This document shows positions 1 to 12,455 of a stretch of DNA of 64,000 nucleotides, one piece after another. The notes under the pieces are model-generated. The model made no database searches and was not told where the DNA came from. It saw only the letters and a program-made list of their open reading frames with translations. A program made the translations under genes and the position numbers. The DNA is from Macrotrachela quadricornifera (Eukaryota > Rotifera > Eurotatoria > Philodinida > Philodinidae), in the NCBI GenBank assembly GCA_022393335.1, contig JAJEKB010020536.1:313569-377568 (forward strand), in the 5' to 3' direction. Each line of letters begins with the position of its first letter. The first letter of the stretch is position 1.

Positions 1-1004
1 ACAAAAATGTTTTTCAAGATTCGACCACTAGTCACATCTATCGTTGGCTTATTTAGGTTTGCTTGGGTGGCAGCTTTTAGTCTACTGTTACATTCATAAG
101 TGTATCGTTATTTAGGTAGAACAGTTTTGGTTTAGGTATCGATTCAATAAAACCTCAACGAACAACTCTCATTTAAAAACACTTATCTTTCAGGTGACAT
201 CATTCTCTGTCTTAACGATTCATACTTCATCACAATATTTACAATTAATACAGTAGAAAACGATGCACATCGGAACGTTTTTTTTGGCGATATTGTTGAT
301 TTTCTTTCAGCTCTTTCTTGTAGAAATGCTATTTTTGACCTACCAGCATACTGTTTGTTTTGATTGATTAATAGTTAAGTAATAAAAACTAACCTCAGAT
401 TCGAATTCTCTATCCTCGATTACTCTATGATCTGGTTTTATGAAAAATAATCCCTTTTACTTTCACCTTATTTCTTGGGCCAATTGCTGAACTGCGGACA
501 TACTAGCAAGCAATGAAGCAAACAATTTATTCTTCCTAGACTCTTCTCTACGAGAGAGAGAACATACAATGATTTTTACTATTTTTTTTTCAGTTCTTTT
601 TTTATGAGTGTATTTTTTTTTATGTTGTTCTACTTCATGCGTTACTCCGCCATAGTGCATAGTAATCACATATAACCTGTAAGTAAATACAAAAAAAATT
701 ATGCAAAAAGACCTCCGAAATATTTTTAAGTTGTTCAATACATGTTGTTTCATAATCACTTATTTCATAACTAAGTTTTTGAGAATCATCATTTCTTTCT
801 GAAACCATTCAATATTTTCTTCTAAATTTATTATTAACTCAACTAGGTAGTTATTTTTATAACAGTATATATTTCACAATAAGAGTAAAAATGATTGTGC
901 CTTATAATAACAGAACGGAAAAATAAATATAATGAGAGAGATAAGGAAAATCATACTGTCACTAGCTTTTTTTCCAAATAGTAGAACAATTACGTATCAA
1001 AATA
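1..1004. other. AT-rich upstream region, no gene recognised
   Basis: No convincing coding sequence. A 98-codon minus-strand frame at 463-759 is lysine-rich with no domain I recognise and is probably chance. A pyrimidine run followed by AG at 80 bases into the last line (AG at 980-981) lies about 23 bases before the ATG of the next gene. It could be a 5'-UTR or trans-splice acceptor, which would fit rotifer spliced-leader use, but this is only inference. Confidence 0.4.
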
Positions 1005-3212
1005 ATGAGCAAGCAAAAATTAACGACAACTGACAAACTTAATGATGTACAAAAAACAGATAAAACAACTACTGTTTCAAAAGATACAGCCGCTCGTCAA
1101 CGGATCAATATCAAAACGGTACAAAGTGTTCTTCTCATTTGGTTGGACAGCAGCATTGATGAAGAAAATAATGCAGATTGTCGTAATACAGTGATGCAAC
1201 TACGTCAAGTGATAGACAACATCAATATATATACCGATAGTAATCAATGCATTGAATTTCTTGAAGATAACAGCAATGAAAAGGTATGTATGATTATATC
1301 TGGTTCATTTAGTCAACGTATTATGCCTCGCATTCACAATATGTCCCAACTGGATTCAATTTTTATTTTTTGTGATAACAAAAAGTATCATGAACAGTGG
1401 GCAAAAGAATGGTCAAAAATTCGGGGCGTATTTACAGAAATTACATTGGTCTGTGATGCTCTCCAAAAAGTAGCTCAACGGTGTGAGCACAATTCTGTTT
1501 TCATAAGCATTATGAATACTAGTGGTGATGTATCGAATAAAAAGTTGGATCAATTAGATCCAACATTTATGTACACACAAATACTCAAAGAAATCTTATT
1601 AACTATCAAATTTGAAGAAGATCATATTAAAGAATTTATTAAATATTGCAAAGATGCCTTCGCTGACAATAAGAAAAAAGTCGACAATATTAAAGAATTC
1701 GAACGAAATTATCATCAGAAAACGCCGATTTGGTGGTATACATGCGAGTGCTTCTTATATCCAATGATCAATCGTGGTATTCGAACAATGGACGGAGATA
1801 TTATAATTAAAATGGGCTTTTTCATCAATGATCTTCATCGACAAATCGAACAATTGCATCAAGAACAATTTCGCGTTCATCATAGTGACATCGCATTCAC
1901 TGTTTTTCGTGGTCAAGGTTTATCCAGGATAGATTTTAATCAATTGAAGAATAGCAAAGGTAGTCTTCTCTCTTTCAACAACTTTTTATCTACCAGTAAA
2001 GATCGTAATGTTTCTCTACTCTTCGCTGAAAGCAATCAAAATAATCCAGACCTGGTAGGAATACTTTTTGTCATGACAATCAATCCATCACAATCAACTA
2101 CTCCATTCGCCTTTATTAATGGTATCAGCTATTTTCCAGCAGAAAATGAAGTTCTCTTCTCAATGCATACTATATTTCGTATCTGTGACATCAAGCCATT
2201 GAGTGATAATTCTCATCTCTTTCAAGTGGATTTGACCCTTACCAGTGATAATGACAAAGATCTTCGTGTACTTACTGATTGCATACGACAAGAAATTGAA
2301 GGATCAACGGGATGGGCTCGACTTGGTGACTTACTACTTAAAATGGGTCAAACCAAAAAGGCTGAAGAAGTTTACAAAGTTCTTCTTAATCAAACAATGA
2401 GTGAAAGAGAGAAAGGAAATATTTACAATCAACTTGGAATGGTTAAACGTAATCAAGGAGAATATAAAGAAGCAATAATGTTCTACAAAAAATCATTTAA
2501 AATCTATAAAAGACTTTCTTCGAATCATCCTAATGTTGCTGTGATTTACAACAACATCGGTAATGTGTATTATAATATGGGTGAATACTTAATAGCACTT
2601 TCTTATTACAAAAAGACTCTTAAAATTCGACAACAATCACTTCCTTCAACTCATCCTAATTTGGCTATGTCATATAACAATATTGGTTTGATATATGACT
2701 ACATGGGCCAATACTCGAAAGCAATTTCGTATTACGAAAAAGCTCTTGAAATTCGACAACAATCACTTCCTTTGTATCATCCTGATTTGGGTTCGACCTA
2801 TAACAATATCGGTTTAGTGTATAAAAACATGGGTGAATACTCCAGAGCGCTTTCATATTATGAAAAAGCTCTTGAAATTAAACAGAAATCACTCCCTTCA
2901 AATCATTCTGGTTTAGGTTCGATCTACAACAACATTGGATTCGTATATAACAACATGGGTGAATACTTCAAAGCGCTTTCGTATTATGAAAAAGCCCTTG
3001 AAATTAAACAACAATCACTTTCTTCTAATCATCCTAGTTTGGCAGCGTTCTACGATAATATCGGTCTGATGTATAATAACATGGGTGAATACTCAAAAGC
3101 ATATTTGTATTATGAACGTGTAGTGTATATTGGGATACATTCACTACCAGCAGTGCATCCTCGTCTTATAAAATGGAGAAAGAATCTTGATTCGGTAAAA
3201 AAAAAATTGTAA
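1005..3212 (+). CDS. ADP-ribosyltransferase (R-S-E type) with C-terminal kinesin-light-chain-like TPR repeats
   Basis: A 735-residue single-exon protein. Residues about 35-290 form an N-terminal region also found in the ART gene at 18360-21013 (shared W-Y-T...F-L-Y block near residue 245). The ART domain follows, with the arginine-type signature: R302 in V-F-R-G-Q, S329-T330-S331 in F-L-S-T-S, and the E380-N-E382 pair in A-E-N-E-V-L-F. From about residue 435 to the end are TPR units, the last five or so with the 42-residue spacing and Y-N-N-I-G...M-G-E-Y...A-L-S-Y-Y pattern of kinesin light chains. Enzymes of this type move ADP-ribose from NAD to arginine on a protein; the TPRs probably bind the target. 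No signal peptide or membrane segment is seen, so it is likely cytosolic. A polyadenylation-like AATAAA lies at 3250-3255. The substrate is unknown. Confidence 0.93.
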   Translation: MSKQKLTTTDKLNDVQKTDKTTTVSKDTAARQRINIKTVQSVLLIWLDSSIDEENNADCRNTVMQLRQVIDNINIYTDSNQCIEFLEDNSNEKVCMIISGSFSQRIMPRIHNMSQLDSIFIFCDNKKYHEQWAKEWSKIRGVFTEITLVCDALQKVAQRCEHNSVFISIMNTSGDVSNKKLDQLDPTFMYTQILKEILLTIKFEEDHIKEFIKYCKDAFADNKKKVDNIKEFERNYHQKTPIWWYTCECFLYPMINRGIRTMDGDIIIKMGFFINDLHRQIEQLHQEQFRVHHSDIAFTVFRGQGLSRIDFNQLKNSKGSLLSFNNFLSTSKDRNVSLLFAESNQNNPDLVGILFVMTINPSQSTTPFAFINGISYFPAENEVLFSMHTIFRICDIKPLSDNSHLFQVDLTLTSDNDKDLRVLTDCIRQEIEGSTGWARLGDLLLKMGQTKKAEEVYKVLLNQTMSEREKGNIYNQLGMVKRNQGEYKEAIMFYKKSFKIYKRLSSNHPNVAVIYNNIGNVYYNMGEYLIALSYYKKTLKIRQQSLPSTHPNLAMSYNNIGLIYDYMGQYSKAISYYEKALEIRQQSLPLYHPDLGSTYNNIGLVYKNMGEYSRALSYYEKALEIKQKSLPSNHSGLGSIYNNIGFVYNNMGEYFKALSYYEKALEIKQQSLSSNHPSLAAFYDNIGLMYNNMGEYSKAYLYYERVVYIGIHSLPAVHPRLIKWRKNLDSVKKKL
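2520..3150 (+). repeat. In-gene 126-bp tandem repeat encoding TPR units
   Basis: About five copies of a 126-bp (42-codon) unit, alike at the DNA level around the codons for I-G-x-V-Y-x-N-M-G-E-Y and A-L-E-I-(R/K)-Q. Such repeats change copy number easily by unequal exchange or gene conversion. Confidence 0.85.
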
Positions 3213-5060
3213 TTATGTAGTATTTGTTTGTTTGCTTTTCACGAAAGAAAATAAAATTTTGGAATAGAACGTGTATTTTATATGGGATAAGTACACGTAC
3301 AGAGAAATTCTATTCTTATTGAGAAGACAAAAGAAATACTACCCATCAGTAACATAATACAATACATGATGAGTGACATGTATTTTAATGAGAAAAGACC
3401 TTCCCCACAATTTTCATGTTTCATTGAGAACAGAATTTCTTTGTGTTGAGTCATTCACTTTGTTGGCGCTATTAAAAGTAATGATGATGTTGTATTCAAT
3501 CACGACACAGATGGCCCTTTGCCAAATTTATTATTAATATTAACCAATGAACTAGCAACATTTTCTTTTAGATTTTTATATTTTCGTTTTTTTGTAAGCA
3601 TATGTTATGAGATTTTGATTTCTATTTATCATCAGATTTGTTCAAATTTGTGCTATGATAAATATAGGTTTTTTTCAAAATTATATAAAATCATTTTGGA
3701 CGTCTGAAAAATAAATATCATTGCAGTTGTGTTGATTTTATTTCCAATTGTTACAATACGGTTTGTTATTAAAGGCATCCTATGTAAAAAAAATTTCGGC
3801 TAAAAAAAATCAATACATTCATTTTTCATCGATTTCTTTGACTAGAATCGAATAGAACCAGTTAAAAATTAGTGTGCATTGCTAGTTGATAATTTGTTTT
3901 TATTGTTTTGAATTGAATACATATATGTCAATTTTGAATACCTATCTACGTAGTATTTCTACATAAGTGATTAAAGTGAATATTTTATCCCATTCAATTC
4001 ACCTTATCATCAGTTAAAAAGGTAAGGATAGGTATTTGCTTTTTTTTCTGTGTTAAAAATAATCATTTTTATTACAGTGTGAAGAAAATACGATTAGAAA
4101 GCTAAATATTTTCGCCACTGTATAACAAAGAATAGCTATTTGTACTGGTAAAAATCGTACATTGGAGCATGTTTAAAAAAATTTCTAAGGAATTTTTTTT
4201 TCTTATACGTTAAACTAAGAGTACTTTATGTGTGAATATGTCAACTTTTCATTACTTGTCTGCTTGAACAGTTTTCTCTGCTATTTTAAGCTGCACAATA
4301 ACATCATCTTTACTGTGATATTATCTTCATAGCCTGAAGTTATTAATTTACCAACGCTTTAGATAAGTCTAATTATATACTTTTCTCTAAAAATAGGCAG
4401 TTAATTATAAAAGAAAAAACTGCATTACTCTGAAGTAATTACATCATCACGTGCTATGTAGTCTGTTCTAACCTCTGATAACTGAAACATTGACATTGCA
4501 ACATGGTCAACCACTCGGTCATCTACAGATGATGGGAGTAATTTAAACTCAAAAGTAAAGAATACTGAATCTATCGTTGAAAAGAGTATCATCAAATATT
4601 GTTTTGAAATGGAAATGTTTCTATTTCTGAACAGCCTTGTCTACTTTAAACATAGGAAATCTTTCTTAAGCGTACTTGACGCGAACATCGATATAAACAA
4701 CGGTAGTAAAATATTTCTTTGAAAAAAACTAATCTATGCATGATTATCCTATTAACAAGCATCCTATAGACTATTTAAATATTTTTTGATACATTTCTCT
4801 ATAAATATGCATGTATTTACATATATTTACACTTTTTCTTGTTTAAACTACAATGTTTAGAAAATATATTAATAATTCAAAATAATAACAATATATTACC
4901 AATGATTTCTTTGTTTATATAACATAATTGTATAATTATAAGGTGTCAAAGTTTTAAAAAAAAGAACGCCTACTATTATTTTCTATTATATTTAAGCTAC
5001 TTAAATTATCATTAAAATAAGCTTTGTTCTTATGTGTTTAATAGATTCTATAAATAAATA
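3213..5060. other. AT-rich intergenic region
   Basis: No gene or repeat recognised apart from the AATAAA just after the ART gene. The short open frames (for example 62 codons at 3519-3707) have random-looking composition. Confidence 0.5.
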
Positions 5061-6041
5061 ATGAGAATTTTAAATTCTATTTTCTTTTCATTCAAAATGA
5101 ATTCATCAACACGACAGATAATAAATATTATTATGGATTCTTCGATTATAACATTATCTTCAATAAGTATATGTATATCAATAGGAATGTTTACATTTAT
5201 TATTTATCATTTAATAAAAATAAAAAATTCTCCACATCGTGTAGCATTACTTTTAACAGCTAATATGTATTTTGCATTATTTATTTTTTGTACATTACTT
5301 CTTGAACAATATGCACGTGCTTTACCTGGACATATCTATTTATTAATATCATTAGATGATGGAATATATTGTCGAATACGTGCTTATTTACAATTAGTAT
5401 CAATATGTGGAATATTTTATTCAAATACTCTTCAAGCAATTTATCGTTTATGTCGTGTAGTTTATTATACCAAACAATCACTTCAAACTTTTCATTTTTA
5501 TAAAATATTAATTATTATTCAATGGATTATTTGCTTTTTAATTATTATTCCTACATTATTACTTAATGATTTTAAATATTTAAATGATGATTATCATTGT
5601 CAAATTGAATATACAAGTTATCGAAGGACATTATTAAATGGTACATTAGCTTATATAATTCCAATGAATATAACCAATGGATGTTATTTTTATACATTAA
5701 GAAAAATGCGAAGAGGAAATAATAATTTAATATCAACAATGACACAAATTCAACAAATAAATGCACGACGTGATTTAATTGTATTATTTCGAATATGTGT
5801 TCTTCTTGGATTATTAATGATATTTTTTATTCCTTCAACAATAATATTATTAATTTATAATTTTACTAAATATTTACCATGGTGGTCATCACAAATTCAA
5901 TGGGTGGTTTTCAGTATATCAATAACTAGTGTTACTATTGTTTTAGCATTGGTGTCTCCTCATGTTCGAAATTTATGGATGATAAATTCTCATCGTCGGC
6001 ATCATCCAACAATTACACCTGCCATTATTAATATTAATTAA
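5061..6041 (+). CDS. Seven-transmembrane rhodopsin-type receptor, divergent
   Basis: A 326-residue single-exon protein with seven hydrophobic segments at about 30-52, 61-84, 102-126, 149-168, 190-212, 239-268 and 278-300. C104 at the top of TM3 and C180 in the second extracellular loop can form the usual disulfide. The DRY position at the end of TM3 reads Y-R-L-C-R (128-132), and TM7 has V-S-P-H-V-R instead of NPxxY, so the activation motifs are degenerate. The start is uncertain: ATG at 5061 opens the frame, but ATG at 5097 (M-N-S-S-T) or 5133 gives a more usual receptor N terminus, and a TATAAATA at 5049-5056 is only 5 bases before the first ATG. AATAAA follows at 6089-6094. Bdelloids carry many receptors of this kind, often loosely called FMRFamide-receptor-like. 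The ligand is unknown. Confidence 0.87.
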   Translation: MRILNSIFFSFKMNSSTRQIINIIMDSSIITLSSISICISIGMFTFIIYHLIKIKNSPHRVALLLTANMYFALFIFCTLLLEQYARALPGHIYLLISLDDGIYCRIRAYLQLVSICGIFYSNTLQAIYRLCRVVYYTKQSLQTFHFYKILIIIQWIICFLIIIPTLLLNDFKYLNDDYHCQIEYTSYRRTLLNGTLAYIIPMNITNGCYFYTLRKMRRGNNNLISTMTQIQQINARRDLIVLFRICVLLGLLMIFFIPSTIILLIYNFTKYLPWWSSQIQWVVFSISITSVTIVLALVSPHVRNLWMINSHRRHHPTITPAIININ

Positions 6042-6663
6042 AGTTTATCTTTTTAAAACAATATTATTAAATTATTAACTTTTTGTTTAATAAAATATTC
6101 TTTTTTCTTAATTTAGTTTAAGTAGAGTCTACTATCGTCGATTATCTTATTTCCTAATCGGTTTCTATTCGAATTGTTATTCGCTTTAAAAAAGAAAAGT
6201 AACACTCGTTGCATCGACTCATTTAATCCTTGGCTAAATCCATTCTATTCATTTTGAGAATCATTGTCAGATAAATTGTTCATATAGGGTGAGGGTGTGA
6301 GGAGCTTCCATAAGCAATTTTGATTCCTGCTACAGAATCTGATCAGATGGTTTTATCTCTATAAAATAATTCAAAAGAGAATCAAGTCTTGATAAACTAT
6401 TCTATTACTTATATGTTAGTTATTCCACTATTGAATGATCTGTGATGCCTAGAAACTAAAAGAATTAATAAATGGCCGCTTGAAAAAGAATAACTTGTTT
6501 TTACAGTTGTGTAATGAACAACAATTTAAAAGCATTTACGAAGACTCTGTAACATTGTGTCATTAAAACAAAATAAGCGTTGAGAATGGTATTCAACATA
6601 TTCTCGCTCAATAGCAAGACTTCTTCGTTAACTCGACTATACGAAATTAAAACGAAGACATGA
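6042..6663. other. Intergenic region with a G-rich motif
   Basis: No gene seen. A short G-rich run, GGGTGAGGGTGTGAGG, lies near 6288-6303 and resembles C-rich runs near 17975 and 37080 on the other strand. Confidence 0.4.
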
Positions 6664-6960
6664 GTGAAGCATTGTATTGATTTAACATGTACAGTGAATC
6701 TGAATATTGTCCTTTTACATATGTTTATCAGCAGTAAGAAACCTGAAGATATTTTTGATTTATTTCATCAACTTCGTTTACTCAAACATACATTTTCGAA
6801 CATGTTCAATCTAGTGACAATTATAATCACAATGACTGCTAGTTGAACTACATGTGAACGAATTTTCTCTAGATTTAAATTGATCAAGACATTTGCTCGT
6901 AACAAGATGAATGATGATCGTCTCAATGATATAACTATCCTGACGATTACTGTGGGATAA
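6664..6960 (+). pseudogene. hAT-family transposase relic, C-terminal dimerisation region
   Basis: One frame runs 98 codons to TAA at 6958, broken by one TGA at 6844-6846. Just after that stop it reads T-T-C-E-R-I-F-S-R-F-K-L-I-K-T-F, then R-N-K-M-N-D-D-R-L. This matches the C-terminal hAT dimerisation pattern (S-x-x-C-E-R-x-F-S-x-x-K-x-I-K-T, then R-x-x-M-x-x-x-R-L). The part before the stop also fits the family. The N-terminal zinc finger and catalytic core are not visible nearby, so this is a truncated, dead copy. Confidence 0.8.
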
Positions 6961-8540
6961 GATTTTTTTTTGTTTTTATGAATACAAATACATTTTTAAA
7001 CTAGAGGCCTATAAAATTCATTCAATTAATCAGAACGACAATGCCAACAAGATTTTTTCGAATCGGCAATACAGCAGAGATTATTTTCACAACGAAGATA
7101 CTCAGACTTCTGGTATTAAAATCACACGTCATACGTTTCATCTATTAACAGAAACATTTCTAAAGGATAAATGCCTCCCTTCTGTAATTTTTTTCTGACG
7201 ATGTCACTATGCATCAAAGTTGTTTTTGCTATCACACGGATCCAATTCGTCCCATAAACTGTAATCTAATGAACATAATCGTTTTTCAGGATAAAGGCAG
7301 GAAAATGATCACCACCCCAATTTTGAGTTAGAGTAATATGTTCAACTGTTTCATAGAATTTTTCTGTCGGATTTGAAAATTACTGAAAGAGCGTTATTAA
7401 TATCAGCTATTTTCCACATATATTTAATAACATGATCATCTTTTCTGGAAATTTTGATTTTTAATGTACACCAACTTTTTTTTGTCGATCTTCTCTTTAT
7501 CAACTTTCCACATCTAGGCGCTTTTTAAGAGTTGTCTTTTGACAAAAGAAAAATAGTTTAATCTAAGGAATAATAGAGGAGACATTTCGAAAATATAAGC
7601 AGTGTAATTCTTTATACGTCATCCATTAAATGAAAACTTCTTTTTACGGAAAAACATGTTTTTAACACTAACTTTTTAAATAAACTGTACATATCGTGTA
7701 GCTCCTAGCAGAAGAGCAGGTGAAAATATACAAAAGTACTCTTCTTTTCAATTTAACCGTTTGAATATATATATATCTAGATAAACTTGTTCATGTGTAA
7801 GCTCTATATCAACATAATAATCTTAATTCATTATCAAATAGAGTAAAAACGAGAGAATCTTTAGATCAATAACCTATCGTTTCTTATATTGTAAACCTTA
7901 CAATTAGATAACATACAATCAAATCCAGATGTTTACCAAATGCTTCTGTATATATATATCTTAGTAACAGTAGTAGTACCAATACGTGAAATTTTTTCTA
8001 CAATAGGCTGCAGATTTCCTGAAAATCCCTATTTTTAGTTCAAAAGTCGATTGTTGATATCTGTATTGCAATTTAGATATGCACCAGTCCAGTTCTGACT
8101 GGGTACTGACTTAAACTGAACTATAGATTAGTGAATGACAAATACTTTCTTTTTCTCCAATATATTGTAATTATTGGAATGTGAGACTGCGGAAGTACCT
8201 ATGCTACATACGATATTTATTTATTCAATGACTCTTGTATTACTAGATGCTCACTCGTTGTTATCTGTCAGAATAATGTATAACTCACCACATATTAGTT
8301 AAACTTTTATAAGGCACACGACCGCAACAATTCGTTTATATAATCATCTGTTAATCATTTCTTGTCAATATTGACAATTATTAAAAATGATAGATTTATA
8401 TCATCATATTTTATAGAGTACGTTACTTCTTAAATGACTATTGCTTTAATCAGAAAGAGTTCGTTCTTATTTTAACAATAATCAAAAAATATGATTTGAC
8501 TATCTAAAAGTTATAGTTTAGCCACTAAAAATTCATAAAA
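6961..8540. other. AT-rich intergenic region
   Basis: No coding sequence or named element recognised. Confidence 0.45.
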
Positions 8541-8970
8541 ATGGTCACGAGCATTTTTCGAATAACTTTTCGTAACAGTGAAATACCGATGTGGGGTTTT
8601 CATCGTTGGAAAGAGAAGGTGAAAATGCATTGAATCATATATAGAAAGTTTTTTCAAACTTCAAGAAAAACAGTATGTCTATCATGATCATGATATTAAT
8701 TCATTGATCTTCCAGGAAACCATCTCATTTTTATAATAAAATAATAGAAACATTCAAGGTTTTTGTGAGGTTTTGGTAGAAAAATGTCTTTTTCAACGTA
8801 GAAGGAAAAAAAAGAAATTCGTTGAAAACACTCGGCTAACACCTTTAGAAAAGTAGTTGGAAAAAACGTTCTATATATGGTTGCATGCATTTTTATCTCC
8901 TCTTTCCAACTATGAAAACCCTACATCTCTATCTCACTTCTATAAAAAGTTATTCACAAAATGACCATAG
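8541..8970. mobile_element. Inverted-repeat (MITE or foldback-like) element
   Basis: Two arms of about 120 bp, roughly 8541-8667 and 8850-8970, are imperfect reverse complements. Both carry a GGTTTTCAT-GTTGGAAAGAG core, then a run ending in ATATATAGAA-GTTTTTT. The non-repeat centre is about 180 bp. No transposase. The short minus-strand frame here is just a by-product of the repeat. Confidence 0.7.
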
Positions 8971-9882
8971 CCGTTTAACTCTCAAACGGACAATGGACAT
9001 TTATAATATATTTTTATCTAATCAGGATGCCATATTATTTGTTATTTCTAGACAATAAAACTGACTGTAACTGCACGAGCATATCTTTGTCAATGAGCAG
9101 AAAAATGTGAGCATAATTAAGAAAATTACTACATGACTGTAATATTAATATTATTATCATCTTTGAAAATTTAATAAAGAACACTCATAACAATAGAATG
9201 CCCAATTTTTCTGTGACTAATATTGAGATTTTTACTCGACGACTGTATTTAGTACACAATTCCAAAAGAATATGATATTAATAATAATAATATATTATTA
9301 ACAAGTACACACCCAGTCCACCAAAATAGCAAAATCTGAATCCTACAGTGTGAATGATTCTGACAAGATAACTCATCAAGATTTACTTCTTACAATGACA
9401 GAAAAAGTAATGCAGAATTTTTTGATAAGTTTGAACGCCTGAAAACGACTGTAGATAATTGAATTGAAATGATAAAAGATTTTCATGAGGAAATCATTCA
9501 TTGAATAATTAATACGAATGTAATTCAAATCAATAACAAGTTTAATTTGATGGATGTTCTTAACAAGATTTCGACCGTTTTCATCTACGGTTGCTAAAAC
9601 GTTTGATTACATTTCAGGTAATTCTTGTTAAAATATACATTCTCACAATCTTCTCCTGAGTTAAATTCAGTAAAAACATCCACTTTGAAGATATTTAAAT
9701 CTCTCTTTTAATTTGTCTTCATTCAGCATAATCTCAATATTTTATATCCATATTAATTTGGTTTTGACATATAAATTAATTCAGAATGGTGCGAATGCTA
9801 TGTTATATTCAAATGTCATACCAGATATTGAATTATATTTCAATATTTTAGCATACATGCAATATTTCTGAAAATCGTCATC
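8971..9882. other. Intergenic region with a possible coiled-coil relic
   Basis: Between about 9390 and 9600 one plus-strand frame reads as a charged helical stretch (F-F-D-K-F-E-R-L-K-T-T-V-D-N) but has TGA stops. It may be the trace of a lost gene; the family is not recognisable. Confidence 0.25.
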
Positions 9883-10872
9883 ATGTCGTCAACATCACTT
9901 ACTTTTATTAGTACTCAGTTTAGTATCTATGTTGGTTTACCTATATTTAGTTTTGGTATAATCGGAAACCTAATTAATCTTTGTCTTTTATTTTCTACTC
10001 GATCAATATCATGTTCATTTCTATTATTTATTTCATCATTTTTTAATCTTATTGCATTATCAGTTGGTCTTTTTCCACGAATATTATCCATAGGTTTTGG
10101 TATTGATGCATCATCAACAAATATAGTTTGGTGTAAAAGTCGTTTATTTATTTCCTATATAGGTACTCTTACTTCTTTAACATGCCTCTGTTTTGCTTCT
10201 ATTGATAGATTTTTAATGTCATGTCGAAATGTAACATGGCGTAATCGAAGTAATTTAAATACAGCAAAAATTCTTGTTACAATTACTATTTTGATCATAA
10301 TTGGTATTAATATACCATATCTAATTTTTTATACAATTGTTGAAAGTAAAACTGCAACAGGTAATATTACGACAAAATGTTCTCCTATTAATCCTAGTTT
10401 TGTTCTTTATGGGAATTATTTTCTTCGACCTGTTCTTCTTAGTATATTACCGGGAACAATACTAATTATTACCGGTTTACTTACATATCGTAATATTACT
10501 TCAATTACCAGTGTTCAATTACGTGGCACATTTCAACGAAATTTAACTTCAATGATACTATTACAAATCATTGTAGTTGTCATTCCAATAATACCTTTTG
10601 CAATAGTAAATATCTATCAAAGTATAACATCATCAGTAGTAAAAACATCATATCGTATAGCACAAGAAACATTAGCTTCTGATATAGGAAATATTATTTT
10701 ATATATTAGTTATGCATCCAATTTTTATGTATATCTTATTTCAGCATCATCATATCGTCAAGATTTTTTACGATTTGTTCTGTTTTGTTATGATCAAAAT
10801 CATTGGAATAATCGCATTGGAGCAATGACAAGAAATCAACGTGAATTAAATACAGCTTCGAAAATAAAATAG
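9883..10872 (+). CDS. Seven-transmembrane rhodopsin-type receptor (FMRFamide-receptor-like)
   Basis: A 329-residue single-exon protein with seven membrane segments. Family marks are clearer than in the receptor at 5061: G28-N29 in TM1, C84 before TM3 paired with C166 in the second outer loop, D108-R109-F110 as the DRY box after TM3, and S-N-F-Y-V-Y-L around N280 in TM7 in place of NPxxY. Putative N-glycosylation sites occur in the second outer loop (N161-I-T). AATAAA follows at 10934-10939. It shares little sequence with the receptor at 5061, so the two are not a recent tandem pair. Probably a plasma-membrane peptide receptor acting through a G protein; ligand unknown. Confidence 0.9.
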   Translation: MSSTSLTFISTQFSIYVGLPIFSFGIIGNLINLCLLFSTRSISCSFLLFISSFFNLIALSVGLFPRILSIGFGIDASSTNIVWCKSRLFISYIGTLTSLTCLCFASIDRFLMSCRNVTWRNRSNLNTAKILVTITILIIIGINIPYLIFYTIVESKTATGNITTKCSPINPSFVLYGNYFLRPVLLSILPGTILIITGLLTYRNITSITSVQLRGTFQRNLTSMILLQIIVVVIPIIPFAIVNIYQSITSSVVKTSYRIAQETLASDIGNIILYISYASNFYVYLISASSYRQDFLRFVLFCYDQNHWNNRIGAMTRNQRELNTASKIK

Positions 10873-12455
10873 TTATCACAAATAATTCATTGAAAATATT
10901 TTATTAAAATTAAAATGAAAAATTATCATTATTAATAAAACTATACTTGCTTCGTATGAATATGTAATTAGATTGAATGATCATAAATAATATTTTGTAA
11001 TATTTTTCGAAGTATTATTTGTGCGGAATGCAATAAAAGGTATATAATATTATAGTAGAGAATTGGTAATTAGGGAAATAGATATTCAATGTGAGTTGTC
11101 GTTATTGATTCCATCTCATTTTGTTATTTTCATATGTATCAAAATATAAATTAATAATATAGCTAATATTGAGATAATAACAAATGATTAGACAATCTCG
11201 AACAATACCAGACATAAAGTAATGATAGCTTGTTATCCTATCTGATTGAAAATTATATTGATATAATCTAACTTTGCATTACTGACAGTTATATCATTTT
11301 GAGCACTTGAGATCGAGTTTGTCTATCATATTCTCGATAGTCCTAATCTAAGAACTATTTGTTTTATATATTGTTGCATTTACTCACTTATATTTTATGA
11401 AAGTATCAAGAGATTAGTTTATATTACTATTACGTTAATTTATTTGATTTAGATCGTCAACAGTAAACTATTCTGATACGCCAAGTCTTAACAATATTTT
11501 GACACGCATGATTTTATTGGCACAGAATTCTTCCAATACCTCTTTTTTCAGTAATTGCATAGACAAATTCTTCAGAAGTTTTATTTGCATATTTTTTATC
11601 AAATATTTTATAGTTTCAAAAGATATAAATGAACTAGTTTTAAAGAATAATGAAAGCAATCAAAAGTATTTAAAAGTCTATAATTAATCTATTGCAAAAA
11701 ATTTAAACAATTCCTCAAATTTTGTCTAAATATTATTGATTGATGTTTTAGTGCCGAAAAGCGCAGGAGTTTAAAATTTATAGAATTTAGACAGGTCTAC
11801 GAAATATCGAGAAGAAAAAAATTTGTTTTTGAAATTTTTGGTTTTCAACACTTTCAGAATATTTGCTCAGACACTACACAAAGTTCTTTCTACAATCAAA
11901 ATCCACAAAAGTTCTGAGAGCAGTCATTCAAAGCTGTCCTGTTATGTGTTCATCGTAAAACTTTATCGTCCGAGTCCTGAAGAAGTTGTTACCACCTCAG
12001 TCGAAATCATGATTGAATCATAGGGCAAATAAGTGAAATATTGCGAAAGACATTATTTTTCTCCAGTAATGAAAGTCTTTTTTGTTTTAATCATTCAAAA
12101 TTACAATCCTTTGTCATTTATTTACTAATAATTTGAATCCCTTCAACTATAATAGATAGAATTTCAAGTTTATGCGCCGAATTACACAACGATTACGAAT
12201 AGTTTATGATAGGTATGGTATATCGATGATGAAATATACACTCTTATTATTTATTCTGGAAATTTTTGACGTTATCAAAGTTTAGTCAGATATAAAACAC
12301 TTGCCTATATATGTGACACGCGACAGCGTTGTGCAATATAATAGAAAGGCAAACAGAAAGAAGAGAATAAACGATGTGAAATGCGACGTAAATATTGACA
12401 TATTTAAAAGAAACAACACACTCATATTATCGACTAGTCTTATTCATTCATACAG
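10873..12455. other. AT-rich intergenic region
   Basis: Nothing convincing. The short frames at 11499-11687 and 11823-12023 have no recognisable domain. A CAG at 12453-12455 could be a splice acceptor for the ankyrin-ubiquitin frame that follows; an upstream exon was not located. Confidence 0.4.

Noticed and set aside
463..759. 98-codon minus-strand frame
   Set aside because: Lysine-rich, no domain, AT-driven; no supporting signal.
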